Shown here: in pieces, positions 22,589 to 30,575 of the stretch | How the letters are laid out: each line of letters begins with the position of its first letter | Numbering within the stretch: the stretch's first letter is position 1 | Assembly: GCA_035705495.1 (NCBI GenBank) | Contig: DASSWB010000020.1 | Location: 1-48,472, forward strand | DNA from: DASSWB01 sp035705495 | Lineage (GTDB): Bacteria > Bacteroidota > Bacteroidia > Flavobacteriales > Flavobacteriaceae | Reading direction: 5' to 3' | DNA length: 48,472 nucleotides | Notes under the pieces: model-generated | Seen by the model: the letters and a program-made list of their open reading frames with translations, nothing else | The model's database searches: none | Told to the model about the DNA's origin: nothing | Position numbers and translations under genes: made by a program

Positions 22589-23053
22589 TTAGTAAGTGTG
22601 TTTTCTTCCTTCTTCCGTATTTGCTGTTTTTTTAAATATCTGCATAAATGTTAAGGTAAGCACTACAGTTGTGGCAAAACCCATTAAGGCTACGGTAAAA
22701 AGAACCATTCCCAAATTTGCCCCATACTCCACCAGCCACATGGTAATTAATTCCTCTAAAAAATCTTCATCCAAATGGGAGGCATAAATCGCAAAAAACG
22801 CAGTAAAAATAGCGGTCGCTAGAAATCCTGTTGTCAATCCAGTTGTAAATCCGTTTTCATATTTAAATTTATCACCTTCATCTTTACTTTCTCTTTTGAT
22901 GGACAAATAAATTCCCGCACCTACAATGACGCCATTAAAAAGACTAAAAACAGGATTGGTGTGCGCGCCAAAAATAGAAATCAACAAGAAGTATCCTATC
23001 AATCCTATAGCCACATATATACCATATAAAATGGGAACGCTTAGATTTTTCAT
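22589..23053 (-). CDS. DUF4199 family membrane protein
   Basis: About 154 residues with four predicted membrane helices (near 5-25, 30-50, 72-95 and 115-142). The pattern YKYENGFTTGLTTGFLATAIF-like (here FKYENGFTTGLTTGFLATAI) and the pair of N-terminal helices fit DUF4199, a Bacteroidota family of unknown function. The ATG at 23053 gives MKNLSVPILYGIYVAIG, the usual family start; an in-frame ATG at 23083 would add ten residues and cannot be excluded. A single gene between the L21 promoter region and the divergent protease genes. Confidence 0.75.
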   Translation of the reverse strand: MKNLSVPILYGIYVAIGLIGYFLLISIFGAHTNPVFSLFNGVIVGAGIYLSIKRESKDEGDKFKYENGFTTGLTTGFLATAIFTAFFAIYASHLDEDFLEELITMWLVEYGANLGMVLFTVALMGFATTVVLTLTFMQIFKKTANTEEGRKHTY

Positions 23054-23233
23054 AACGAAAAGTGTTGTTTCCGTAAATTTCAAGAAAATAGGACAACATT
23101 TGCCTTAATACCTTGTTAATTTTAACAACAGAAAATTTTGTTGTAGATTTAGCCTCCTTTGTTCAAAAATTCTGTAACAAAAGGTTGTAGTATTCTACTT
23201 ACTGCGTAACATTCATTTGAAAAAACTGGAAAA

Positions 23234-24586
23234 ATGATTAAAAAATTTAGCTTAACTGCCTTGTCCTGTCTATTATTTGGCACAGGATTTTCACAAGAGG
23301 TTGAATTCACAAAGTATGAACTCGATAACGGGTTAGACGTAATTTTACATCAGGACAACTCTGCACCGGTAGTTACCGTAGGAGTGATGTACCATGTTGG
23401 TGCCAAAGATGAAGAAGAAGGAAGATCAGGATTTGCGCATTTCTTCGAACATTTACTATTTGAAGGCACCGAAAACATTGAGCGTGGAGAGTGGTTCAAT
23501 ATTGTTGGTGCTCAAGGCGGATCAAACAACGCCAACACAACTCAAGACCGTACTTATTATTACGAAACTTTCCCTTCAAACAGTTTGAAATTAGGATTAT
23601 GGATGGAAGCGGAAAGAATGCTGCACCCAGTTATTAATCAAATTGGCGTTGACACCCAGAATGAAGTTGTAAAAGAGGAAAAGCGTTTACGTGTTGACAA
23701 CCAACCTTATGGTCAACTTATATTCGGAATGGGAGAATTTATGTTTAAAAAACATCCTTACCGAACATCCGTAATCGGGACAATGGCAGATTTAGATGCT
23801 GCTAAACTTGATGAATTCAAAGATTTTTTCAAGAAATATTACGGTCCGAATAACGCCGTGCTAGTCGTGGCAGGAGATATCGATATTTCTGAGACCAAAA
23901 AATTGATTGAAGATTACTATGGTGATATTCCAAGGGGTTCAAAAGTAGAACCTGTTAATATCAAGGAAGATCCAATCAAAAAAGCGATGGTTGATACGAC
24001 TTATGATGACAATATTCAAATTCCTTTGATTTCACTGGTATACAGAACGCCTGGAATGAAGGAGAAGGATTCTTATGTTCTGAATATGATTTCAACGATT
24101 CTTACTGAAGGAAAAAGTTCTCGTATGTACAAAAAAATGGTTGATGATGAGAAAGAAGCACTTCAGGTTCTTGCTTTTAACAATTCAATGGAAGACTACG
24201 GAATGTATGTAATTGGTGCGCTTCCAATGGGTGACACACCTTTAAATACCTTAGCCGAATCAATGGATGAAGAAATTAAAAAACTGCAAACAGAATTAAT
24301 TTCAGAGAAAGAGTTTCAGAAGCTACAGAATATTTACATGAACCGATTCGTGAATTCCAATAGCACTGTTCAAGGAATCGCAAGCTCTTTGGCAACTTAT
24401 CATATGTTGTACGGCGATGCGAACTTGATAAACAAAGAAATTGAAATTTATCAGAATATAACTCGGGAAGACATAAAACGAGTTGCTTCAGAATATTTGA
24501 ATGATAATCAACGACTGAAACTTTATTATTTGCCAGCATCGGAAAAACCTGAAGGAGATGCAGAAAACCAATCTCAAAAACAGTAA
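23234..24586 (+). CDS. M16 family zinc metalloprotease, catalytic subunit
   Basis: A 450-residue exported protease of the pitrilysin/MPP family. It has a signal peptide (MIKKFSLTALSCLLFGTGFS) and the inverted zinc motif HFFEH at residues 69-73, with the third ligand Glu about 76 residues later at 148-149 (EVVKEEKRL). The second half (VYRTPGMKEKDSYVLNMIST) is the inactive repeat of the fold. The length is that of a half-size M16B subunit, which works with a partner. The partner is encoded five bases downstream. It likely acts in the periplasm on peptides. Confidence 0.93.
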   Translation: MIKKFSLTALSCLLFGTGFSQEVEFTKYELDNGLDVILHQDNSAPVVTVGVMYHVGAKDEEEGRSGFAHFFEHLLFEGTENIERGEWFNIVGAQGGSNNANTTQDRTYYYETFPSNSLKLGLWMEAERMLHPVINQIGVDTQNEVVKEEKRLRVDNQPYGQLIFGMGEFMFKKHPYRTSVIGTMADLDAAKLDEFKDFFKKYYGPNNAVLVVAGDIDISETKKLIEDYYGDIPRGSKVEPVNIKEDPIKKAMVDTTYDDNIQIPLISLVYRTPGMKEKDSYVLNMISTILTEGKSSRMYKKMVDDEKEALQVLAFNNSMEDYGMYVIGALPMGDTPLNTLAESMDEEIKKLQTELISEKEFQKLQNIYMNRFVNSNSTVQGIASSLATYHMLYGDANLINKEIEIYQNITREDIKRVASEYLNDNQRLKLYYLPASEKPEGDAENQSQKQ

Positions 24587-24591
24587 TCGCT

Positions 24592-26655
24592 ATGAAAACC
24601 AAAATATTATCATTTTTTATAACATGTCTTGTTGCTTTCGGAGTTCAAGCTCAAATTGATCGATCCGTACAACCTGAACCTGGTCCAGCACCAAAAATAA
24701 ATCTTGAAGAACCCGAAACTTTCGATCTTGATAATGGTATGAAAGTAATGGTAGTTGAAAACCATAAATTACCCGTGGTAACTGCCAGATTGGTTATTGA
24801 CAACAAACCCCATTCAGAAGCAAAACCTGGAACCGCAGCGCTACTTAGCGCAATGCTGGGTACAGGAACTGAAAAGATCAGCAAGGATGACTATATCGAA
24901 GAAATCGATTTCATGGGAGCATCTGTAAGTTTCGGATCTGAAAGTGCTTATGCCAATTCATTATCAAAATTCTTTCCAAGGGTTTTTGAACTCATGGCAA
25001 AAGGAGCCTTAAATCCTAAATTTACCCAAGAGGAATTTGAAAGTCAAAAATCCCAACTGATTGAAGGTTTAAAATTCAGTGAAAAGGACGTTTCCTCGAT
25101 CGCTTCTAGAATGAGTAACGTTCTGGCTTTTGGCAAAAATCATCCTTACGGGGAATTTGCGACTCCAGAAAGCGTGGAAAGCATTAGTCTTCAAGACGTT
25201 ATTTCATACTACCAAACCTACTTTGCGCCCGAAAACGCATATTTGGTTGTAGTAGGAGACATTGATGACGATAAAGTTAAAGATCTGGTTGAAGATCATT
25301 TTGAAGATTGGAAAAAAGCAACGCCTCCAGTTGCTGACTTACCTGCTATAAATCCGGTAAAAAACACGCAAATTAATTTTGTGGATATGCCAAATGCAGA
25401 TCAAAGCGAATTACGCGTGCAAAACACGATCGACATCAAAATGTCTGATGAAGACTATTTTCCTCTTTTGATTGCAAATCAGATTTTAGGAGGCAGCTTT
25501 GGAAGTTATTTGAACATGAACCTTAGAGAGAAACACGGATTTACTTATGGCGCCAGAACCAGCTTTGATACAGATAAATATGGAGCTTCCAATTTTGTTG
25601 CTTCTACCAGTGTTCGTAACGCCGTAACAGATAGTGCAATCGTTGAAACAATAAAAGAAATTAGAAGAATACGAAGTGAAAAAGTAACAGAAAAGGATCT
25701 GGAATTGGCGAAAAGCAAATTTACAGGCAACTTTGTTATGGCTTTGGAAAGACCTTCTACAATTGCCCAATATGCGCTCAATATAGAAACACAAAATTTG
25801 GATGATGATTTTTATGAAAACTATCTTCAAAAAATAGAAGGAGTTACTGCTGAAGAAGTAATGCGTGTCGCTAAAAAATATTTCAATGCAGATCAAATGC
25901 GAATTATAGTAGTAGGAAAAGGAGCCGAAGTAGTAGAAAATTTAGAGTCGCTTAAACTTCAAGGCAAGAGTGTTCCAGTTAATTATTTTGATAAACTGGG
26001 CAATTCAGTAAAAAAACCAGTCTTTAATAAACCTATTCCAGCCGGTGTAACAGTGCAATCTGTATATGATGCATACATTAAGGCCATTGGTGGAAAAGAG
26101 GCTGCCCAAAAGGTAAATTCTGTAATTATGACAGGAACTGCAAATTTTCAAGGAAGGAATTTCGATGTAGTGATGAAACAGACCAAAGATGGGAAATTTC
26201 TTAACGAATTGACCATGCAAGGAATGGTACTGAACAAGAGTGTTTTCAATGGTGAAACTGGGTATAATTCTGTACAAGGTCAAAAAATGGATTTTACAGC
26301 AGAGGAAATAGCCGAAGCAAAAAAAGAAGCAGGTATTTTCCCTGAGTTAAAACCGGATGTCGATTCCAAATTAACTGGTATTGAAACGGTTAATGGGGAA
26401 GAAGCATACGTAATCTCCTCATCTGATGGAAAAACAAAGAATTTTTATAGTGTTACAAGTGGTTTAAAACTTCAGACCCTTACGATCGTAGAACAAATGG
26501 GTCAAACCGTGAATTCAACAACGGGATATAGCAATTACAAAACTGTAAATGGGATTCAATATCCTCATACAAGGATACTATCGCCTCCTGGACTTGAAAT
26601 AACCATCAATACCATTCAAGTAAATGAAGGAATCACAGATGCTGATTTCCAATAA
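24592..26655 (+). CDS. M16 family partner subunit with C-terminal LolA-like domain
   Basis: A 687-residue exported protein with signal peptide (MKTKILSFFITCLVAFGVQAQ). Residues 35-460 form an M16 half, but the zinc motif is absent: where HxxEH should be the chain reads LLSAMLG. It keeps the substrate-side LREKHGFTYGARTSF around residue 310, the Arg/Tyr pair region of M16B non-catalytic subunits. So this is the partner of the upstream catalytic subunit. Residues about 490-687 are an added domain (AYIKAIGGKEAAQKVNSVIM; FNGETGYNSVQGQKM; YSNYKTVNGIQYPHTRI) of the kind seen in LolA-like lipoprotein carriers. Confidence 0.92.
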   Translation: MKTKILSFFITCLVAFGVQAQIDRSVQPEPGPAPKINLEEPETFDLDNGMKVMVVENHKLPVVTARLVIDNKPHSEAKPGTAALLSAMLGTGTEKISKDDYIEEIDFMGASVSFGSESAYANSLSKFFPRVFELMAKGALNPKFTQEEFESQKSQLIEGLKFSEKDVSSIASRMSNVLAFGKNHPYGEFATPESVESISLQDVISYYQTYFAPENAYLVVVGDIDDDKVKDLVEDHFEDWKKATPPVADLPAINPVKNTQINFVDMPNADQSELRVQNTIDIKMSDEDYFPLLIANQILGGSFGSYLNMNLREKHGFTYGARTSFDTDKYGASNFVASTSVRNAVTDSAIVETIKEIRRIRSEKVTEKDLELAKSKFTGNFVMALERPSTIAQYALNIETQNLDDDFYENYLQKIEGVTAEEVMRVAKKYFNADQMRIIVVGKGAEVVENLESLKLQGKSVPVNYFDKLGNSVKKPVFNKPIPAGVTVQSVYDAYIKAIGGKEAAQKVNSVIMTGTANFQGRNFDVVMKQTKDGKFLNELTMQGMVLNKSVFNGETGYNSVQGQKMDFTAEEIAEAKKEAGIFPELKPDVDSKLTGIETVNGEEAYVISSSDGKTKNFYSVTSGLKLQTLTIVEQMGQTVNSTTGYSNYKTVNGIQYPHTRILSPPGLEITINTIQVNEGITDADFQ

Positions 26656-26677
26656 TAAACTTGGACTCTAATTGTAA

Positions 26678-26705
26678 AACCAGCCTCAAAAAGGCTGGTT
26701 TTTTT
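26678..26705 (+). terminator. Terminator after the M16 pair
   Basis: Arms aaccagcct and aggctggtt (9 bp), 5-base loop, then TTTTT. It lies 22 bases past the stop codon and can also serve the convergent permease gene. Confidence 0.9.
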
Positions 26706-26729
26706 AATTTAAAATAATAGAAGACCAAT

Positions 26730-27608
26730 TTATTGTTTCCATTTATTTACCAACATGACCCCAAAAATAACAACCAACCCAGCTAAAATTTGAATCAAAG
26801 TTATTTTTTCACCATCCAAAAAACCCCATCCCAACGCAATAAGCGGTACAATGTAAGTCACTGATGTGGCAAAAACAGGATCTGATATTTGTATCAGTTT
26901 ATTGAAAAATATTAAGGCTGCACCGGTTCCTACCACCCCAAGAATACAAACGTACAACAACGACAATGGAACTTCAGGAGAGGCAAAAACCGATTCTGAA
27001 AAGAAATTCGATGATATCAATACAATAATAGCAGGTATAGCAATCACAGAGAAATTTCCAGTAGTAATCGCCAAAGCTGGAATAGATTGTAAATGTTTTT
27101 TAATTACGTTCGCATTCAATCCGTAGAAAAGAGATGCCAAAATAACCAGTAAACTATACCAATAATTTTGATCTGGATTCATAGAGGCTCCATTAAAAAT
27201 CAAAACCGCGGTTCCAAAGAGCCCAACAATAATTCCCAAAAGTTTTCCTTTAATAAATTTAGCATTAAAAAGAAAAATCCCCAGCAACATTGAAAGTAAA
27301 GGTGTTGTTGAATTCAGAATAGAAACAATTGCACTATCTATTTCCGTTTCGGCAAAAGAAAAAAGATAGGCAGGAAAAAAGGTTCCAAAAACTCCGGAAA
27401 ACGCGATCCATTTCCACTGGGATTTTTTAATCTTCTTCAGACTCTTAAAACCAATACACAGCAAAAATACAGCTGCAAATATTGTCCTCAAGGAACCAAC
27501 TTGTAAAGCAGTTAAACCTACCAGTCCTTTTTTAATGAGGATGAATGAACTTCCCCACACCAATGAAAGGCAGGAAAGATATATCCATTTTAAATTATTG
27601 TTCGACAT
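26730..27608 (-). CDS. EamA/DMT family permease
   Basis: A 292-residue membrane protein of ten predicted helices formed by two EamA repeats. Typical elements are SLVWGSSFILIKKGL near residue 16 and SILNSTTPLLSMLLGIFLF near 95 in the first repeat, and ATSVTYIVPLIALGWGFLDGEKI near 245 in the second. Such drug/metabolite transporters export amino acids or metabolites; the substrate cannot be read from sequence. It is a single gene, convergent with the M16 pair and separated from gldD upstream by 60 bases. Confidence 0.92.
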   Translation of the reverse strand: MSNNNLKWIYLSCLSLVWGSSFILIKKGLVGLTALQVGSLRTIFAAVFLLCIGFKSLKKIKKSQWKWIAFSGVFGTFFPAYLFSFAETEIDSAIVSILNSTTPLLSMLLGIFLFNAKFIKGKLLGIIVGLFGTAVLIFNGASMNPDQNYWYSLLVILASLFYGLNANVIKKHLQSIPALAITTGNFSVIAIPAIIVLISSNFFSESVFASPEVPLSLLYVCILGVVGTGAALIFFNKLIQISDPVFATSVTYIVPLIALGWGFLDGEKITLIQILAGLVVIFGVMLVNKWKQ

Positions 27609-27668
27609 GGGGGAGAAATAACGTGCAAAATTCGGGAATTAAAAAAGGATAAAATCCGATTCTGAAAT

Positions 27669-28238
27669 TTATTTTTCTGTTTCCCATTTTACGGTCTCCA
27701 TAAGATGTCTCATATCATTTTTGATATAGGAAGCTGCCGGAAGAATAGAATCAAAATTTGGGACCGCGTTGAAATATACTGATCCGGTCAAAAAATGTTT
27801 TGTGCTATCTGTAAGATAAAACTGTGCTTGGGATGCAGCATCTCCTCTTACCTCATAAAACATCCCGTAGGTTTTGTTGTATTCATTTGTATAAATATCG
27901 CCTTCAATAATATCAGCTTTTACGGTATGCTGTAAGGGTAACTTTTGGGCATCCCTTAAAAGTGAATCCAAATTATTTTCAACGGGTTGATAGGTTAAAA
28001 AAATAGTTCCTTCCAAAAGATTGTATTGCAGATTATGCCAGCAATACTTTTGAACTGTAGCTGGCTCCAAGGTGGCGATTTTATTTTTTTCAAATGAAAA
28101 AGGACAATCAAGCCGATTCACTCTGGAATATTCAGGTTCAGGGTAATCAAGTGCCAAGAAACCATGTGGCTTTGGTATTTTATCTTCGGTACAGGAATAA
28201 AATGCGATGATTAAAAGAAAGCTGAATATTTTTTTCAT
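27669..28238 (-). CDS. gldD: Gliding motility lipoprotein GldD
   Basis: A 189-residue lipoprotein: MKKIFSFLLIIAFYSC is a signal peptide with lipobox, and the rest carries the GldD pattern (IPKPHGFLALDYPEPEY, CPFSFEKNKIATLEP, CWHNLQYNLLEGTIFLTYQP, YGMFYEVRGDAASQAQFYLTDS, HFLTGSVYF). In Flavobacterium johnsoniae gldD is required for gliding. I use the ATG at 28238 because the upstream in-frame ATG at 28289 adds 17 residues before the signal peptide. Usually gldE lies between ssb and gldD; here only 54 bases separate them. Confidence 0.93.
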   Translation of the reverse strand: MKKIFSFLLIIAFYSCTEDKIPKPHGFLALDYPEPEYSRVNRLDCPFSFEKNKIATLEPATVQKYCWHNLQYNLLEGTIFLTYQPVENNLDSLLRDAQKLPLQHTVKADIIEGDIYTNEYNKTYGMFYEVRGDAASQAQFYLTDSTKHFLTGSVYFNAVPNFDSILPAASYIKNDMRHLMETVKWETEK

Positions 28239-28292
28239 TTTAAATTTTGGGTCAATTTTTATCGTTGATACCGACTTTTGGTTTTTCAAAAA

Positions 28293-28742
28293 TCAGAATG
28301 GCAAATCATCTTCTTCCTCTCCAATATTACTGTCATTTTTAGGTTGTGCTTTAGGCGTAGATTGAGAGTTCGAAGAATTATAATCGCCTGCAGTGTTTTC
28401 TCCTTTAGGGGAAAGAAAGGTAAAATCGGTACAGTGAATTTCTGTTGAATAACGTTCTATTTGTTTATCATCTATCCACTTTCTGGTTTTAATAGAACCT
28501 TCTATATAAACCTTGTCACCTTTTTTCAAGTATTTCTCACAAATCTCGGCAGCTTTGTTTCTAACCACAACATTGTGCCATTCCGTATTGCTTACTTTTT
28601 CGCCTGTTGTTTTGTTCGTATAAACTTCGTTGGTAGCCAAGGGAAAACGCCCTATACTCCCTCCTCCTTCAAAATAATGCATTTTTACATCATCACCTGT
28701 ATGCCCGATGAGCATAACTTTATTCAATGTTCCTGAAGCCAT
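28293..28742 (-). CDS. ssb: Single-stranded DNA-binding protein
   Basis: A 149-residue SSB. The OB-fold occupies residues 1-108 (NKVMLIGHTGDDVKMHYFEG; TEWHNVVVRNKAAEICEKYL; GDKVYIEGSIKTRKW), followed by a Ser/Asn/Pro-rich linker and the acidic hook EEEDDLPF that recruits repair and replication proteins. It lies 20 bases after mutY on the same strand, as in other flavobacteria. Confidence 0.96.
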   Translation of the reverse strand: MASGTLNKVMLIGHTGDDVKMHYFEGGGSIGRFPLATNEVYTNKTTGEKVSNTEWHNVVVRNKAAEICEKYLKKGDKVYIEGSIKTRKWIDDKQIERYSTEIHCTDFTFLSPKGENTAGDYNSSNSQSTPKAQPKNDSNIGEEEDDLPF

Positions 28743-28762
28743 AATTTTATTTTTTTATCGAT

Positions 28763-29863
28763 CTAATTTAAAAAAAAGCCTTCGAAGGAAGCCTCTTTTT
28801 CATTTTTTATTTTTGTTCTTATCATCACTTGATCCCGTTGAAAAACATCGATGAAATTCTGTATAAGTACTGGAACCGGATAGTTTTTTAAATCCGAAAA
28901 ATTTACGCCTTCCTTAATTGCATCACATTCCACAATCCAGAATCGGCAAAAAAGATGCTGATGTGTTAATTTATGCTGAATTGGATTTTCATTGAACAAG
29001 ATCATTTTGTTTCCATTCGTCAACTCCTGAACCTCTTTTAAACCTTCAAATTCCGCGTTGTCAATCGATTGAATCGTTTCAACAAGGGGAAATTCATACA
29101 AATTTTGCCAAATTCCTTTTCCTTTCCGTTTTCTTATTATGGTTTTCCCTTCTGCGGAAATGGGCACCAAATAATTAAGGTAACGGTTCTTGATTTTTAA
29201 ATTTTTGATCTTCACTGGCAAATTTTTGATCTCGTCTTTCCGAAAAGCATAGCATTTATCAGAAAAGGGGCAAGTTTCACATAGCGGATTTTGCGGTTTA
29301 CAATGTTTCGAGCCAAATTCCATCAAACCTTGATTGTATAAGTCCGGATTTTCAGAATCCAAAAATTGCTGCGCCAAACCTTTAAACTCTTTAATTCCCG
29401 CAGAGGAATTGGTTGGAGTATAAACCCCGAAATATCTTGAAAGAAATCTAAAAACGTTTCCATCAACAACCGCAACGGGTTCTTTGTAACAACTTGAAGC
29501 AATAGCGCTGGCGGTATAATCTCCTATGCCCTTTAATTTGATTAAATCTTTGTGATTGCCGGGGAATTTTCCGCTTAAATTTTCACTGACATATTTTGCA
29601 GTTGCATGTAAATTTCTTGCCCTGGAATAGTAGCCCAAACCCTGCCACATTTTCAAAATTTCTTCTTCGGAAGCATTTGCAAGATCCTCAACTACCGGAA
29701 ATCGTTCCAAAAATTTCAAATAATATGCAAATCCCTGTTCTACACGGGTTTGCTGCAGTATAATTTCACTCAGCCAGACACGGTACGGTTCGGTTGTATT
29801 GCGCCAAGGGAGATCCCTCTTGTTTTCTAAGTACCAGTCAATCAGTTTTTTACTAAAATCCAT
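28763..29863 (-). CDS. mutY: A/G-specific adenine glycosylase MutY
   Basis: Removes adenine mispaired with 8-oxoguanine. The 366-residue product has LPWRNTTEPYRVWLSEIILQ with the catalytic Glu, a helix-hairpin-helix LKGIGDYTASAIAS, the catalytic-Asp segment VAVVDGNVFRFLSR, a four-Cys iron-sulfur loop with spacing C-X6-C-X2-C-X5-C (CKPQNPLCETCPFSDKC near residue 190), and a C-terminal NUDIX-like domain that reads 8-oxoguanine (KGKGIWQNLYEFPL; HKLTHQHLFCRFW). It is first of mutY-ssb-gldD. Confidence 0.96.
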   Translation of the reverse strand: MDFSKKLIDWYLENKRDLPWRNTTEPYRVWLSEIILQQTRVEQGFAYYLKFLERFPVVEDLANASEEEILKMWQGLGYYSRARNLHATAKYVSENLSGKFPGNHKDLIKLKGIGDYTASAIASSCYKEPVAVVDGNVFRFLSRYFGVYTPTNSSAGIKEFKGLAQQFLDSENPDLYNQGLMEFGSKHCKPQNPLCETCPFSDKCYAFRKDEIKNLPVKIKNLKIKNRYLNYLVPISAEGKTIIRKRKGKGIWQNLYEFPLVETIQSIDNAEFEGLKEVQELTNGNKMILFNENPIQHKLTHQHLFCRFWIVECDAIKEGVNFSDLKNYPVPVLIQNFIDVFQRDQVMIRTKIKNEKEASFEGFFLN

Positions 29864-29949
29864 TGCATTTAAATCCTACTTTGCAATGATAATTCTTTAT
29901 TCCGTTATTATTTAATGATTTAGACATGAAATAATGTAGAATTAATTAC

Positions 29950-29957
29950 TATATTTG
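29950..29957 (+). promoter_or_regulatory. Predicted HU gene promoter, TATATTTG
   Basis: TATATTTG matches TAnnTTTG and lies 47 bases before the HU start codon. A TTG at the right spacing is not seen. Confidence 0.5.
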
Positions 29958-30004
29958 CCCCCTTGAAAACCGATAACCCCATTATTATTTTAAATTTTTA
30001 AAAA

Positions 30005-30295
30005 ATGACGAAAGCAGATATCGTAGCAAAAATTTCAGAGAAACTTGGAATTGAAAAGAATGATGTTCAAGCTACTGTAGAGACCTTTATGGAAGAGGTG
30101 AAAAACTCTTTAGAGAGTGGAGACAATGTATATCTAAGAGGATTTGGAAGCTTCATAATTAAAACGAGGGCAGAAAAAACAGGAAGGAATATTTCCAAAA
30201 ATACGACCATCAAAATTCCTGCACACAATATTCCTGCTTTTAAACCAGCAAAGATTTTTGTTGAGGGCGTTAAGACCAACGTAGACGTAAAGTAA
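30005..30295 (+). CDS. HU family DNA-binding protein
   Basis: A 96-residue nucleoid protein of the HU/IHF family that bends and compacts DNA as a dimer. It has the family start MTKADIVAKISEKLGIEK, the dimer and saddle region LESGDNVYLRGFGSFIIKTR, the beta-arm GRNISKNTTIKIPAHNIPAFKP with the intercalating Pro, and the terminal helix AKIFVEGVK. It is followed by the 30-residue basic protein gene and then rng, a neighbourhood repeated across Bacteroidota. Confidence 0.96.
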   Translation: MTKADIVAKISEKLGIEKNDVQATVETFMEEVKNSLESGDNVYLRGFGSFIIKTRAEKTGRNISKNTTIKIPAHNIPAFKPAKIFVEGVKTNVDVK

Positions 30296-30333
30296 AATCA
30301 AAAAAATAATTTATTAATTAAAATTTTCACACT

Positions 30334-30426
30334 ATGCCAAGTGGTAAAAAAAGAAAAAGACATAAGGTAGCTACGCACAAGCGTAAAAAAAGAGCACGGG
30401 CAAATCGCCACAAGAAAAAAAAGTAG
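30334..30426 (+). CDS. 30-residue AURKAIP1/COX24 (mS38)-like basic protein
   Basis: A tiny gene of 30 codons, starting MPSGKKRKRHKVATHKRKKR and ending in four Lys before TAG. About two thirds of the residues are Lys, Arg or His. The pattern KRKRHKxxxHKRKKRxRxxRHKKK matches the short AURKAIP1/COX24 domain (DUF1713), the core of mitoribosomal protein mS38. So it is probably a small ribosome-bound protein of Bacteroidota; that is inference from the family. A 13-bp terminator stem includes its last codons and stop. Confidence 0.8.
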   Translation: MPSGKKRKRHKVATHKRKKRARANRHKKKK

Positions 30427-30444
30427 TTTCTAACTGCTTTTTTT
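30416..30444 (+). terminator. Terminator overlapping the end of the 30-codon gene
   Basis: Arms aaaaaaagtagtt (30416-30428) and aactgcttttttt (30432-30444) pair over 13 positions, one of them G-U, with a 3-base loop. The left arm contains the final Lys codons and the TAG stop. Confidence 0.8.
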
Positions 30445-30575
30445 GTTTTGAAAAGTTCATTGAAATCGGAATTGCAGCTTAAATGTAGTTCCTTCAGGAT
30501 TAAAAACCCTGTGAAAAATTATTGTTTAATCCATTTGTCCCGAAATTAACGGGGCGGATAAAAATCATATTAAGA

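Noticed and set aside
28239..28289. Extra 17 codons before gldD, possibly a remnant of gldE
   Set aside because: The peptide MKNQKSVSTIKIDPKFK shows no GldE feature and the lipoprotein signal starts at 28238.
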